In this document: one piece after another, positions 1 to 6,197 of the stretch | How positions within the stretch are numbered: the stretch's first letter is position 1 | Layout: every line of letters starts with the position of its first letter | Assembly (NCBI GenBank): GCA_945890595.1 | Contig: CAMDCQ010000106.1 | Span: 1-8,007, forward strand | Length of the DNA stretch: 8,007 bases | Direction: 5' to 3' | From: Chitinophaga pinensis | GTDB lineage: Bacteria > Bacteroidota > Bacteroidia > NS11-12g > UBA9320 | The notes under the pieces: model-generated | Seen by the model: the letters and a program-made list of their open reading frames with translations, nothing else | Told to the model about the DNA's origin: nothing | Database searches by the model: none | Made by a program: the position numbers and the translations under genes

Positions 1-39
1 AAACGACTGGATTTTTACACAAACTATGCGAAGTGTTTT

Positions 40-1023
40 TTAGATTAAGATGAAGGAATAAATCCCTAATAGGGTTGTACCATCAAAAATTTCTACGTCA
101 TATTCTCCTTTGGCGTATTTACCTTGTTGATGATAGTAAAGACTTACCGCTTTTTCGGTGCCATCATACATTATAGATTCTACGATAGTGTTTACCTTAT
201 CAGAATCCATCAAATTTTTTGTTTCTTCACTCAAAACAGCGCCACTTGGAGTTATAATTCTTACTCTAATGTTTCTAACTTCTTCCTTAGCATATTCTGA
301 AATGAGTACTTTGAAGTATACTTTAATTTGCTCAACTTTGGCTGCATGATCTTCCACAGCCACTTTACCATTTCTAGTTCGTATAGGCTCTACATTCAGA
401 TTACCTATCTTAAAGCTTCCTGACCCTTTCAGTTTCTTAGATAATGAATCATTTACAACGATCAGGCTATCATTACCTACTTTTAATGCAGAAGCTAGGT
501 TAGAATATTCAGCTGACTTAACTTTAGACATTTCATACTCTTTTTGAAGTCCTTCAATTTGGCTCATATAAGCATTATTACTTTTGGTCAGTTTAGCTAT
601 TTCTCGTTTTGCTTCCAAAAGATTTTTAGGTTCAGCTCCAGAAGCAATACCACCTTTCTCTTCCCCTGTGATTAAATTTTTGATTCGCGTATATGCCGCA
701 TCTAATGATATCTTTTTAGCCTCGAGTTGGGATCTCAATTCACTATTTAAATTACCTTGACTAGCAAGCTCGGTCATTCGCGCATCCAACTCTTGCTTCG
801 CAAAATCTAATGCATTCCTTAATGAATCTGCATTTAGGTTTAGTACCTCATACGCTAATGAAAGTTCTTCATTTTGACTTGCGATTTTTTTGGCATTTTC
901 GGTATACTTTAAAAATAGATACCCACTAAAAGCAAGCGACCCTAAGAATAAAAAAATAAAAATGAATAAAGGACCTTTTTTAGTTTTAGATTCTTCTCTT
1001 GGTAGTAATTCTGTTTCTTCCAT
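40..1023 (-). CDS. Membrane-anchored coiled-coil protein of unknown function
   Basis: I do not recognise a named family. The 327-residue product has a short charged N-terminus (1-16), one hydrophobic segment at about 17-40 (GPLFIFIFLFLGSLAFSGYL), then a long Glu/Lys/Ala/Leu-rich helical stretch (about 41-200) of coiled-coil type, broken near 119-132 by a Gly-rich linker. A C-terminal domain (about 203-327) looks beta-rich (for example VEQIKVYFKVL, IRVRIITPSGAVL, GEYDVEIFDGTTLLGIYSF). Topology is inferred to be a signal anchor with the coiled coil and C-terminal domain outside the cytoplasm. Similar anchored coiled-coil proteins are common in Flavobacteriia and are sometimes loosely annotated as chromosome-partitioning proteins; I do not endorse that function. 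I chose ATG at 1023 over an in-frame GTG at 1068 because a -7 promoter element lies between them. The stop is TAA. Positions 1-39 beyond it hold nothing recognisable. It is separated from the aldolase by 213 bases and is probably transcribed alone. Confidence 0.8.
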   Translation of the reverse strand: MEETELLPREESKTKKGPLFIFIFLFLGSLAFSGYLFLKYTENAKKIASQNEELSLAYEVLNLNADSLRNALDFAKQELDARMTELASQGNLNSELRSQLEAKKISLDAAYTRIKNLITGEEKGGIASGAEPKNLLEAKREIAKLTKSNNAYMSQIEGLQKEYEMSKVKSAEYSNLASALKVGNDSLIVVNDSLSKKLKGSGSFKIGNLNVEPIRTRNGKVAVEDHAAKVEQIKVYFKVLISEYAKEEVRNIRVRIITPSGAVLSEETKNLMDSDKVNTIVESIMYDGTEKAVSLYYHQQGKYAKGEYDVEIFDGTTLLGIYSFILI

Positions 1024-1046
1024 ATATTTTAATGGTTTAGTTTGGA

Positions 1047-1054
1047 CAAAAGTA
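1047..1054 (-). promoter_or_regulatory. Bacteroidota -7 promoter element for the coiled-coil gene
   Basis: The minus strand reads TACTTTTG, an exact match to the Bacteroidota -7 consensus TAnnTTTG, ending 23 bases before ATG 1023. The -33 side is weak: GTTTT lies 20 bases upstream (1075-1079), and a TTG at 1068-1070 is too close. The leader would be under about 20 bases. It lies inside the GTG-extended reading frame, which argues for the ATG start. Confidence 0.6.
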
Positions 1055-1189
1055 AAGATTTTTTGCACAATATTAAAACCTTATAAATAAGCATTTTATA
1101 AATTTTAGAGTCTGTGAAACATTCGGGAAAATTGAAAATTGACCCGCTAAACTGATTCATTATACTTTTCTAAAGCGAATTAAGTATTT

Positions 1190-1215
1190 CAGATTTAAAA
1201 TCTGCCTGGCAGTTT
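1190..1215 (-). terminator. Two overlapping small palindromes, possible weak terminator of the mhp operon
   Basis: Positions 1190-1204 form a perfect 7-bp inverted repeat around one central base (CAGATTT/AAATCTG). Overlapping it, 1202-1212 is CTGCC-T-GGCAG. Read on the minus strand, 22 bases after the aldolase stop, the second can fold as AAACTGC-CAG-GCAGATTT with one mismatch, followed by a short TTTT broken by AAA. That is terminator-like but weak. The two stems exclude each other. The rest of the 1069-1236 gap shows only the promoter at 1047-1054 nearby and no gene. Confidence 0.35.
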
Positions 1216-1236
1216 AATAAGGAGTACGAAGTTTAA

Positions 1237-2244
1237 TTAATTCCCTTTTAGCATATCCAAAGCGACATCCACTATCATGTCTTCTTGCCCGCCTACCATT
1301 TTACGCTTGCCCAATTCTTTTAGAATATCGGCTGTATTTAAACCGTATTTATGTGCAGCACGCTCGCTGTGAAGTAAGAAACTAGAATAAACTCCTGCAT
1401 AACCCAAGCTAAGTGTCTCTCTATCCACACGAACGGGACGGTCTTGTAATGGACGAATAACATCATCCGCCAAACCCATCAATCGATATAAATCTGAATT
1501 ATGCTCTACGCCCATTCTATTGAGTACTGCAACCAACACTTCCAACGGACAATTACCTGCCCCCGCTCCCATTCCTGCAAGTGACGCGTCTAATCTCGTA
1601 GCACCGTGTTGCATAGCTACTATAGTATTGGCTACTCCTAAACTTAGGTTATGATGACAATGTATCCCAATTTCGGTCTTACTATCTAGCACATCTTTAA
1701 AAGCATTCATTCTCTCAGCTACATCATCCATAAGCAAGGCCCCCGCACTATCCGTTACATACACACAGTCTGCTCCGTAACTTTCCATAAGTTTGGCTTG
1801 CTGAGCAAGTTTTGCTGGCTCATTCATGTGTGCCATCATCAAAAATCAACCTACATCCATTCCTAGTTTTTTGGCGGCTTCTATATGCTGTTTACTGACA
1901 TCGGCTTCTGTACAGTGGGTTGCAATACGAACTGATTTTACCCCTAGTGCATGTGCTTTTTTTAGATCTTCAATAGTCCCAATGCCCGGTAAAAGTAAGG
2001 TAGTAAGAACGGCATGGTTTAACTCCTCAGCTACACCTTCCAACCATTCCCAATCTGTATGTGCCCCAAATCCGTAATTAAAACTCCCACCGCTTAAGCC
2101 ATCTCCGTGCGCTATTTCTATCGCATCGACTCCTGCTTTGTCAAGCGATATGGCAAGCTCTTTCAGTTGTTTTTTATCGTATTGATGACGTATGGCGTGC
2201 ATGCCATCTCTCAGGGTTACGTCTTGTATGTACATTTTATGCAT
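1237..2244 (-). pseudogene. mhpE: 4-hydroxy-2-oxovalerate aldolase, interrupted by an in-frame TGA
   Basis: The family (MhpE/DmpG/BphI) cleaves 4-hydroxy-2-oxovalerate to pyruvate and acetaldehyde on a metal-dependent TIM barrel and passes the acetaldehyde to its dehydrogenase partner. The N-terminal part (residues 1-132) has YIQDVTLRDGMHAIRHQY, giving R12, D13 and H16, which correspond to R17/D18/H21 of DmpG, and ATHCTEADVSKQHIEAAKKLGMD. A TGA at 1846-1848 replaces codon 133. The same frame then resumes as FLMMAHM and runs to TAA at 1237-1239. The distal part carries the metal-ligand motif HCHH (H195, H197), LDASLAGMGAGAGNCPLEV, RPVRVDRETLSLGYAGVYSSF and GKRKMVGGQEDMIVDVALDM. Total length is 334 residues plus the stop, normal for the family, with no other visible lesion. 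The metal ligands are split across the stop (D13 before, H195/H197 after), so neither half alone should work. It could be a real null allele, a sequence error, or less likely a two-part protein restarted at TTG 1842, ATG 1839 or ATG 1836. It is last in the operon, 26 bases after mhpF. Start is ATG 2244, or ATG 2235 as an alternative. Confidence 0.9.
1846..1848 (-). other. In-frame TGA inside the aldolase gene
   Basis: In the minus-strand reading frame the codons run GAT GTA GGT TGA TTT TTG ATG ATG. Homologues such as E. coli MhpE read Asp-Thr-Val-Gly-Phe-Leu-Met-Met here. Reading GTA GTT GGA TTT would restore a canonical Asp-Val-Val-Gly-Phe. The observed GGTTG against the expected GTTGG differs by moving one G, that is one inserted and one deleted base, or equally two transversions. 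The HAD gene in this window ends with TGA at 5284-5286, consistent with TGA being a normal stop in this organism. Confidence 0.85.
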
Positions 2245-2270
2245 AAAATCTTAACTATTTGAACTTCCTA

Positions 2271-3224
2271 TTATTTCGTCACACCTACTATTTTCTCTCC
2301 CACCGCTAATGCGGCGCTGGTCATAATATCTAAATTTCCTGCGTAGGCTGGTAAGTAATGGCCTGCGCCTATAACTTGCAGTAAGACTGTTGTTTTGAGT
2401 CCACTTTTAAGACCTACTCCTTCAATAAAGACCGGTTTATCTTCGGGTATATCATCAAATTGTACCTCTTGGTGAAGCGTGTAACCGGGAACATATTTTT
2501 GTACTTCTGCCACCATTTCGTGGATGCTTTTTCTAATCATTTCTCTATCTGCCTGCTCGCTAAGCGTAAACACGGTATCACGCATAACCAACGGTGGTTC
2601 TGCCGGATTCAAAATAATGATCGCTTTACCTTTGGTGGCGCCTCCTACTTTTTCTATGGCTTCTGAGGTTGTTTCTGTAAACTCATCAATATTGGCGCGT
2701 GTACCGGGTCCTGCAGATTTACTCGCAATACTTGCGACAATTTCGCCGTAATGCACTTTTGCCACTCTACTCACCGCTGCTACAATAGGAATCGTAGCTT
2801 GACCACCGCAGGTAACCATATTAAAGTTTACACCTGAATCTAGGTTTACAGCTAAATTTAGTTTTTTACTCAATTCGGCATCAAACGATACAGCAGGTAC
2901 CATGTAAGGACCTATCGCCGCCGGAGTCAGATCTACTACTTTCTTGTTCGGGAAGGCCTTTATTTTATCAAAATTATAGAGATGTGCCTTCGCACTTGTC
3001 GCATCAAAAATTACTTCAATGTCATTCCATATCGGCATTTCCAGTAAGCCGTCAATCCCTGTGCTGCATATTTCCACGCCCATTCGTTTGGCACGTGCTA
3101 ACCCGTCAGATTCGGCATCAATTCCAACAAAACAAGCCATTTCAAGCACTTTGGATGTACGCATTATCTTAATCATTAGGTCTGTCCCAATGTTGCCGCT
3201 ACCTATTATTGCTACTTTTTTCAA
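2271..3224 (-). CDS. mhpF: Acetaldehyde dehydrogenase (acetylating)
   Basis: Cytoplasmic enzyme of the MhpF/DmpF/BphJ family that oxidises acetaldehyde to acetyl-CoA with NAD+ and CoA, normally in a complex with the aldolase so that the aldehyde is channelled. The 317 residues match family length. Visible are the Rossmann glycine motif GSGNIG (8-13), DLTPAAIGPYMVPAV (98-112), the catalytic Cys139 in TCGGQATIP, SAGPGTRANIDEFT (170-183), ILNPAEPPLVMRDTVF (204-219) and a C-terminal GAGHYLPAYAGNLDIMTSAA. The start codon is TTG at 3222-3224: no in-frame ATG or GTG lies between it and an upstream in-frame stop at 3243-3245, and the next Met falls within the Rossmann fold. A purine-rich AAGAGAG sits about 8-9 bases before it. 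It follows the hydratase by 13 bases and precedes the aldolase by 26, as in E. coli mhpD-mhpF-mhpE. With the aldolase interrupted, its usual partner may be missing. Confidence 0.95.
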   Translation of the reverse strand: MKKVAIIGSGNIGTDLMIKIMRTSKVLEMACFVGIDAESDGLARAKRMGVEICSTGIDGLLEMPIWNDIEVIFDATSAKAHLYNFDKIKAFPNKKVVDLTPAAIGPYMVPAVSFDAELSKKLNLAVNLDSGVNFNMVTCGGQATIPIVAAVSRVAKVHYGEIVASIASKSAGPGTRANIDEFTETTSEAIEKVGGATKGKAIIILNPAEPPLVMRDTVFTLSEQADREMIRKSIHEMVAEVQKYVPGYTLHQEVQFDDIPEDKPVFIEGVGLKSGLKTTVLLQVIGAGHYLPAYAGNLDIMTSAALAVGEKIVGVTK

Positions 3225-3237
3225 CGTTAAAACTCTC

Positions 3238-4011
3238 TTAAATTATCTCTAATCTTACTTCTCCTAATCCTTCCACACTTGCCACAAATTCATCTCCTTT
3301 TTCGATAACCACCATCGGCCCTAACGCTCCTGACAACAAGATGTCTCCTTTTTTTAACGGATTGCCCTGTTCTACCATTTTTTGCGCTAGCCATAAAGCA
3401 GCATTAAGCGGATTGTCCATACATGCTTTCCCGCTTCCTTGTGATGCTATTGTCCCATTTTTGGTCAATGACATCTGGCAATTTACCAAATCAATATCAT
3501 CCAAACTTACCTTAGAGGTTCCTAAAATGTAGTGGCTTGCACTCGCATTATCTGCAATGGTGTCTGTAATTTTAATGTTCCAATCGGCCACTCTACTCCC
3601 CACTATTTCTATGCTTACCGTAGCATATTCTATGGCATCTATAAGATCACTAATATTGATGTCGCCATCCAAATCTTCTGCCATCACAAATGCTATTTCT
3701 GCTTCTGCTTTGGGTTGCACCAATTCAGAAAAAGCCAATTGATGGTTCTTAACCTCCATGGTATTAAACAAAATGCCATAATCGGGTTGATCTACTCCTA
3801 ATTGTTCTTGAACGGCAAAGGAGGTTAAGCCTATTTTTTTGCCTATTACGACTTCGCCATTTGCTATTCTACGATTTATATTTATTTCTTGTACCGCATA
3901 AGCCGCATTTAAATCTTCTGTACCAATCAATTCTCTAACAGGAGGTATGGTGCTTTTTTGGTTGTGCGCTTCCCACAACATTCCCGCAGCTTCTTGTATT
4001 TCTTTATTCAT
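3238..4011 (-). CDS. mhpD: 2-keto-4-pentenoate hydratase
   Basis: Member of the FAH-fold hydratase/decarboxylase family (MhpD, DmpE). It adds water to 2-hydroxypenta-2,4-dienoate (2-oxopent-4-enoate) to give 4-hydroxy-2-oxovalerate, the substrate of the aldolase encoded two genes downstream. Length is 257 residues. Visible motifs are GKKIGLTSFAVQEQLGVDQPDYG (57-79; only part is diagnostic), PKAEAEIAF (100-108) with E103 and E105, and SIEIVGSR with E135, acidic residues placed like the divalent-metal ligands of the family. Also visible are SGKACMDNPLNAALWLA (193-209) and DILLSGALGPMV (223-234). The related 4-oxalocrotonate decarboxylase (DmpH) is the main alternative; the LGVDQPDYG and SGALGPM signatures favour the hydratase, so I am fairly but not fully sure. 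The start is ATG 4011. It is first in the three-gene operon, 10 bases past the hairpin terminator that follows hppD. Confidence 0.88.
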   Translation of the reverse strand: MNKEIQEAAGMLWEAHNQKSTIPPVRELIGTEDLNAAYAVQEININRRIANGEVVIGKKIGLTSFAVQEQLGVDQPDYGILFNTMEVKNHQLAFSELVQPKAEAEIAFVMAEDLDGDINISDLIDAIEYATVSIEIVGSRVADWNIKITDTIADNASASHYILGTSKVSLDDIDLVNCQMSLTKNGTIASQGSGKACMDNPLNAALWLAQKMVEQGNPLKKGDILLSGALGPMVVIEKGDEFVASVEGLGEVRLEII

Positions 4012-4020
4012 TTCTTATGG

Positions 4021-4058
4021 TTAATAAAAATGGCCGAAAGAGTTCTTTCAGCCATTTT
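4021..4058 (-). terminator. Hairpin terminator downstream of hppD
   Basis: An inverted repeat pairs 4027-4034 (AAAATGGC) with 4051-4058 (GCCATTTT) and 4036-4040 (GAAAG) with 4045-4049 (CTTTC). There is one C/A mismatch (4035/4050) and a four-base loop (4041-4044), so 13 of 14 positions pair. On the minus strand the 3' arm runs directly into TTTTTATTAA, a fair U-tract. It begins 29 bases after the hppD stop and is well placed to end hppD transcription. Confidence 0.75.
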
Positions 4059-4059
4059 A

Positions 4060-4087
4060 CAAATTATATTTTTTTAGTGCTATCCAA
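4060..4087 (-). promoter_or_regulatory. Candidate promoter of the mhpDFE operon
   Basis: On the minus strand TTG (4085-4087), 16 bases, then TATAATTTG (4060-4068). This resembles the Bacteroidota promoter (TTG, spacer, TAnnTTTG), though the -7 element has three rather than two bases between TA and TTTG; it also contains TATAAT. Transcription would begin near 4050-4055, inside the upstream arm of the terminator hairpin, leaving a leader of about 40 bases before ATG 4011. Confidence 0.45.
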
Positions 4088-5221
4088 TTATAACGTACCT
4101 CTTAACTCTTGCTCACGTTCTATGGCTTCAAATAGAGCTTGGAAATTTCCTTTACCGAATGAAGTAGCTCCTTTGCGCTGTATTATCTCAAAAAACAACG
4201 TTGGACGAGGTTCTATTGGCTTGGTAAATATTTGAAGTAAATACCCTTCGTCATCTCTGTCTACTAGAATACCCAGTTCTCTTAATGGCGCTATGTCTTC
4301 GTCTATATGCCCCACTCTGTCTAGTACCACATCGTAGTAGGTATCTGGTACGCGTAAAAATTCAATCCCGCGTGAGATTAATTCTCTCACCGTACCTATA
4401 ATATCATCCGTAGCGACGGCAATATGCTGCACACCAGGGCCTTCATAAAAATCTAAATACTCTTCAATTTGTGATTTCTTTTTACCGTCTGCTGGCTCAT
4501 TAATAGGGAATTTTATTCTACCATTTCCGTTACTCATCACCTTACTCATTAAGGCAGTGTACTCGGTAGAAATATCTTTATCATCAAAGGATACTATTTG
4601 AGCAAAACCGAGTACATCTCTGTAAAAATTACACCAGGTCATCATTTCACCTAATTCTACATTACCCACCATGTGATCTACAAACTGTAACCCTACGTGA
4701 GCAGGATGATAGGAAGATCTCCAGGTTCTAAATCCTGGCAAGAAAACCCCACTATATTCACTTCTTTCCACAAAAATATGAACTGTTTCGCCATACGTAT
4801 AAATGCCAGAGCGAACTACTTTACCGTATTTATCTTCTTCCGTTTCAGGAGCCATATAATGTTTTGCACCTCTTTTTATAGCCTCCTTGTACGCATGTGT
4901 TGCATCAGGAACCCATAGCGCAACCACCTTTACCCCGTCTCCGTGAGCTTCAATATGCTTCCCTATATCCGTTCCGCTTTTTAAGGGTGAGGTTAACACC
5001 AGCTTAATTTTATCTTGCACCACGACATAACTTTCTCTGTCTGTTAAACCGGTTTCAAGACCTGCGTACGCTAAATCTTGAAAACCAAAAGCCGTCTTGT
5101 AAAAGTGAGCAGCTTGTTTACTGTTACTTACATAAAGCTCAATATAGTCTGTCCCTAAAAGAGGCATAAAATCTTGCGCTTCATCGTATATTTTAGGAAG
5201 ATCGAAGGTGTTTGTATTCAT
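4088..5221 (-). CDS. hppD: 4-hydroxyphenylpyruvate dioxygenase
   Basis: Cytoplasmic non-haem Fe(II) enzyme that converts 4-hydroxyphenylpyruvate, the tyrosine transamination product, to homogentisate with O2 and loss of CO2. Taken from ATG 5221 it is 377 residues, the normal length. The first vicinal-oxygen-chelate half starts at TDYIELYVSNSKQAAHFY (24-41) and the second at HPAHVGLQFVDHMVGNVE (172-189). The three iron ligands are visible as H183 (VDHMVGN), H266 (GVQHIAVATDD) and E345 (LFFEIIQR); human HPD uses H183, H266 and E349. The C-terminal signature GATSFGKGNFQALFEAIERE (351-370) is diagnostic for this enzyme over hydroxymandelate synthase. An in-frame TTG at 5287 would extend the protein by 22 residues, but a -7 promoter element lies between the two starts, so ATG 5221 is chosen. 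It is followed by a strong hairpin terminator, which suggests a single-gene transcript. No homogentisate dioxygenase gene lies within the window. Confidence 0.97.
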   Translation of the reverse strand: MNTNTFDLPKIYDEAQDFMPLLGTDYIELYVSNSKQAAHFYKTAFGFQDLAYAGLETGLTDRESYVVVQDKIKLVLTSPLKSGTDIGKHIEAHGDGVKVVALWVPDATHAYKEAIKRGAKHYMAPETEEDKYGKVVRSGIYTYGETVHIFVERSEYSGVFLPGFRTWRSSYHPAHVGLQFVDHMVGNVELGEMMTWCNFYRDVLGFAQIVSFDDKDISTEYTALMSKVMSNGNGRIKFPINEPADGKKKSQIEEYLDFYEGPGVQHIAVATDDIIGTVRELISRGIEFLRVPDTYYDVVLDRVGHIDEDIAPLRELGILVDRDDEGYLLQIFTKPIEPRPTLFFEIIQRKGATSFGKGNFQALFEAIEREQELRGTL

Positions 5222-5244
5222 TTTTTTTGATTCTAAAGATGTTG

Positions 5245-5252
5245 CAAATCTA
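5245..5252 (-). promoter_or_regulatory. Bacteroidota -7 promoter element for hppD
   Basis: The minus strand reads TAGATTTG, an exact TAnnTTTG match, ending 23 bases upstream of ATG 5221 in the 62-base gap after the HAD gene. No convincing -33 TTG is found at the usual spacing. The leader is A-rich and has no Shine-Dalgarno sequence, as is usual in this phylum. Confidence 0.6.
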
Positions 5253-5283
5253 CATTTTTTAATACACGCTGTGTTGAGCTGTA

Positions 5284-6096
5284 TCAACTTATAAAATGCT
5301 TTTTAACGGCAAGCGCTACTCCGTGCTCCTTGTTAGAAGCCGTAATATAATTGGCTAAGGCCAAAACTTCTTCTTTGGCATTGCCCACTGCTACTCCCAT
5401 TCCCACGGCTTCCAGCATTTCCATATCGTTATAATTATCTCCAAAGGCGATGATATGCTCCCAATCTAGGTCTTTGTATTTATGCGCTAAGAGGGTTGCA
5501 ATAGCTGACTTTTTAGAAATCTTTTTGCTCGCAATTTCTAAATATGTATCCTTAGACTTATAGACATGTAAATCATCATTCAAATCTTCTATTAAACCAG
5601 CATATAAAACAGCTATTTCCTCCGCCGGACCCATGCACATTACTTTGTGCGCACCTTTATTTGTCTGTGCGTAATTGGATAAGGTATCCTCCAGCGACTG
5701 CACAACAGGAACTACCTTGGTGTTGTTAGCTTCCCTATTTGCCCAATAATCCATAGCAGGCACAAACCACTCATCGTGGTGGTAAATACTAATATGAATC
5801 TCGGTGTTTTTGCTAAGCTCTACAATTTTTCTTACATCGTTTAAACTAACTTCTGTGCTGCTTAGGACTTGGTCTCCGTCTAGCACTAAGCCGCCATTAT
5901 ACGCAATCATGGGTAAATGTAAAATATCTACTTCTGCTTGTAAATGCCTCATAGCCATTGGCATACGAGACGATGCTAAAATAATTTGACAGGTATCTTT
6001 TATTCGTTTAAACTCTGAAATGGTTTCCGCAGCTAGTTCTCTTTCGGCATTGAGCAGTGTGCCATCTATATCAGTACACAACAGTTTATAAGACAT
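5284..6096 (-). CDS. Cof-type HAD-IIB family phosphatase
   Basis: Haloacid-dehalogenase superfamily hydrolase of the Cof/YidA group, cytoplasmic, Mg2+-dependent and probably acting on a phosphorylated sugar or cofactor; the substrate cannot be read from sequence. In its 270 residues all four HAD motifs are present: motif I DIDGTLL with nucleophile D9 and acid/base D11, motif II ILASSRMP (S42/S43 region), the motif III lysine in SKKISKKSA (about K195), and motif IV AFGDNYNDMEM (GDNYND 219-224). The large C2B cap lies at about 85-185, and the Cof-like ending is VGNAKEEVLALANYITASN...GVALAV. Start ATG 6096 places motif I at the N-terminus as expected; the stop is TGA. It is divergent from paaZ and followed 62 bases later by hppD, which has its own promoter, so a functional link with aromatic catabolism is not required. 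No convincing promoter is seen for it. Confidence 0.93.
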   Translation of the reverse strand: MSYKLLCTDIDGTLLNAERELAAETISEFKRIKDTCQIILASSRMPMAMRHLQAEVDILHLPMIAYNGGLVLDGDQVLSSTEVSLNDVRKIVELSKNTEIHISIYHHDEWFVPAMDYWANREANNTKVVPVVQSLEDTLSNYAQTNKGAHKVMCMGPAEEIAVLYAGLIEDLNDDLHVYKSKDTYLEIASKKISKKSAIATLLAHKYKDLDWEHIIAFGDNYNDMEMLEAVGMGVAVGNAKEEVLALANYITASNKEHGVALAVKKHFIS

Positions 6097-6167
6097 GGTG
6101 CAAGGTTAAGAAATTTAGATTAGAGACAGATAGTATTGTGGGTAATGTGGTGAATGCTTGATTTGTG

Positions 6168-6175
6168 TAACTTTG
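6168..6175 (+). promoter_or_regulatory. paaZ: Bacteroidota -7 promoter element for paaZ
   Basis: TAACTTTG matches TAnnTTTG exactly and ends 22 bases before ATG 6198 in the 101-base divergent gap between the HAD gene and paaZ. The -33 region is poor: no TTG lies at the usual distance, which may mean weak or activator-dependent expression. No operator palindrome is evident in the gap. Confidence 0.55.
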
Positions 6176-6197
6176 TCGAGTACTAAATTTTATTTTT

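Noticed and set aside
1024..1068. GTG 1068 as the start of the coiled-coil gene
   Set aside because: A perfect -7 element lies at 1047-1054 inside this extension, and ATG 1023 gives a plausible short tail before the membrane segment.
1846..1848. TGA read as glycine or selenocysteine by genetic recoding
   Set aside because: Gly would fit the expected residue, but UGA-Gly codes are known from Gracilibacteria/SR1, not this phylum, and the HAD gene here ends normally with TGA. Family members do not carry Cys or Sec here, and no SECIS-like hairpin is obvious just downstream.
3238..4011. Assignment as 4-oxalocrotonate decarboxylase
   Set aside because: It shares the fold, but the LGVDQPDYG and SGALGPMV motifs and the D-F-E gene order fit the hydratase better.
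5222..5287. TTG 5287 as the start of hppD
   Set aside because: It overlaps the HAD stop codon, adds 22 residues before the usual HppD N-terminus, and spans the -7 element at 5245-5252.
5273..5288. GTTGA/TCAAC hairpin at the end of the HAD gene
   Set aside because: The stem has only 5 bp with a 6-base loop, and no T-run follows on the minus strand; likely chance.
6110..6117. TAAATTTC on the minus strand as a promoter for the HAD gene
   Set aside because: The final G of the consensus is missing, there is no TTG at the right distance, and it is only 13 bases from the ATG.
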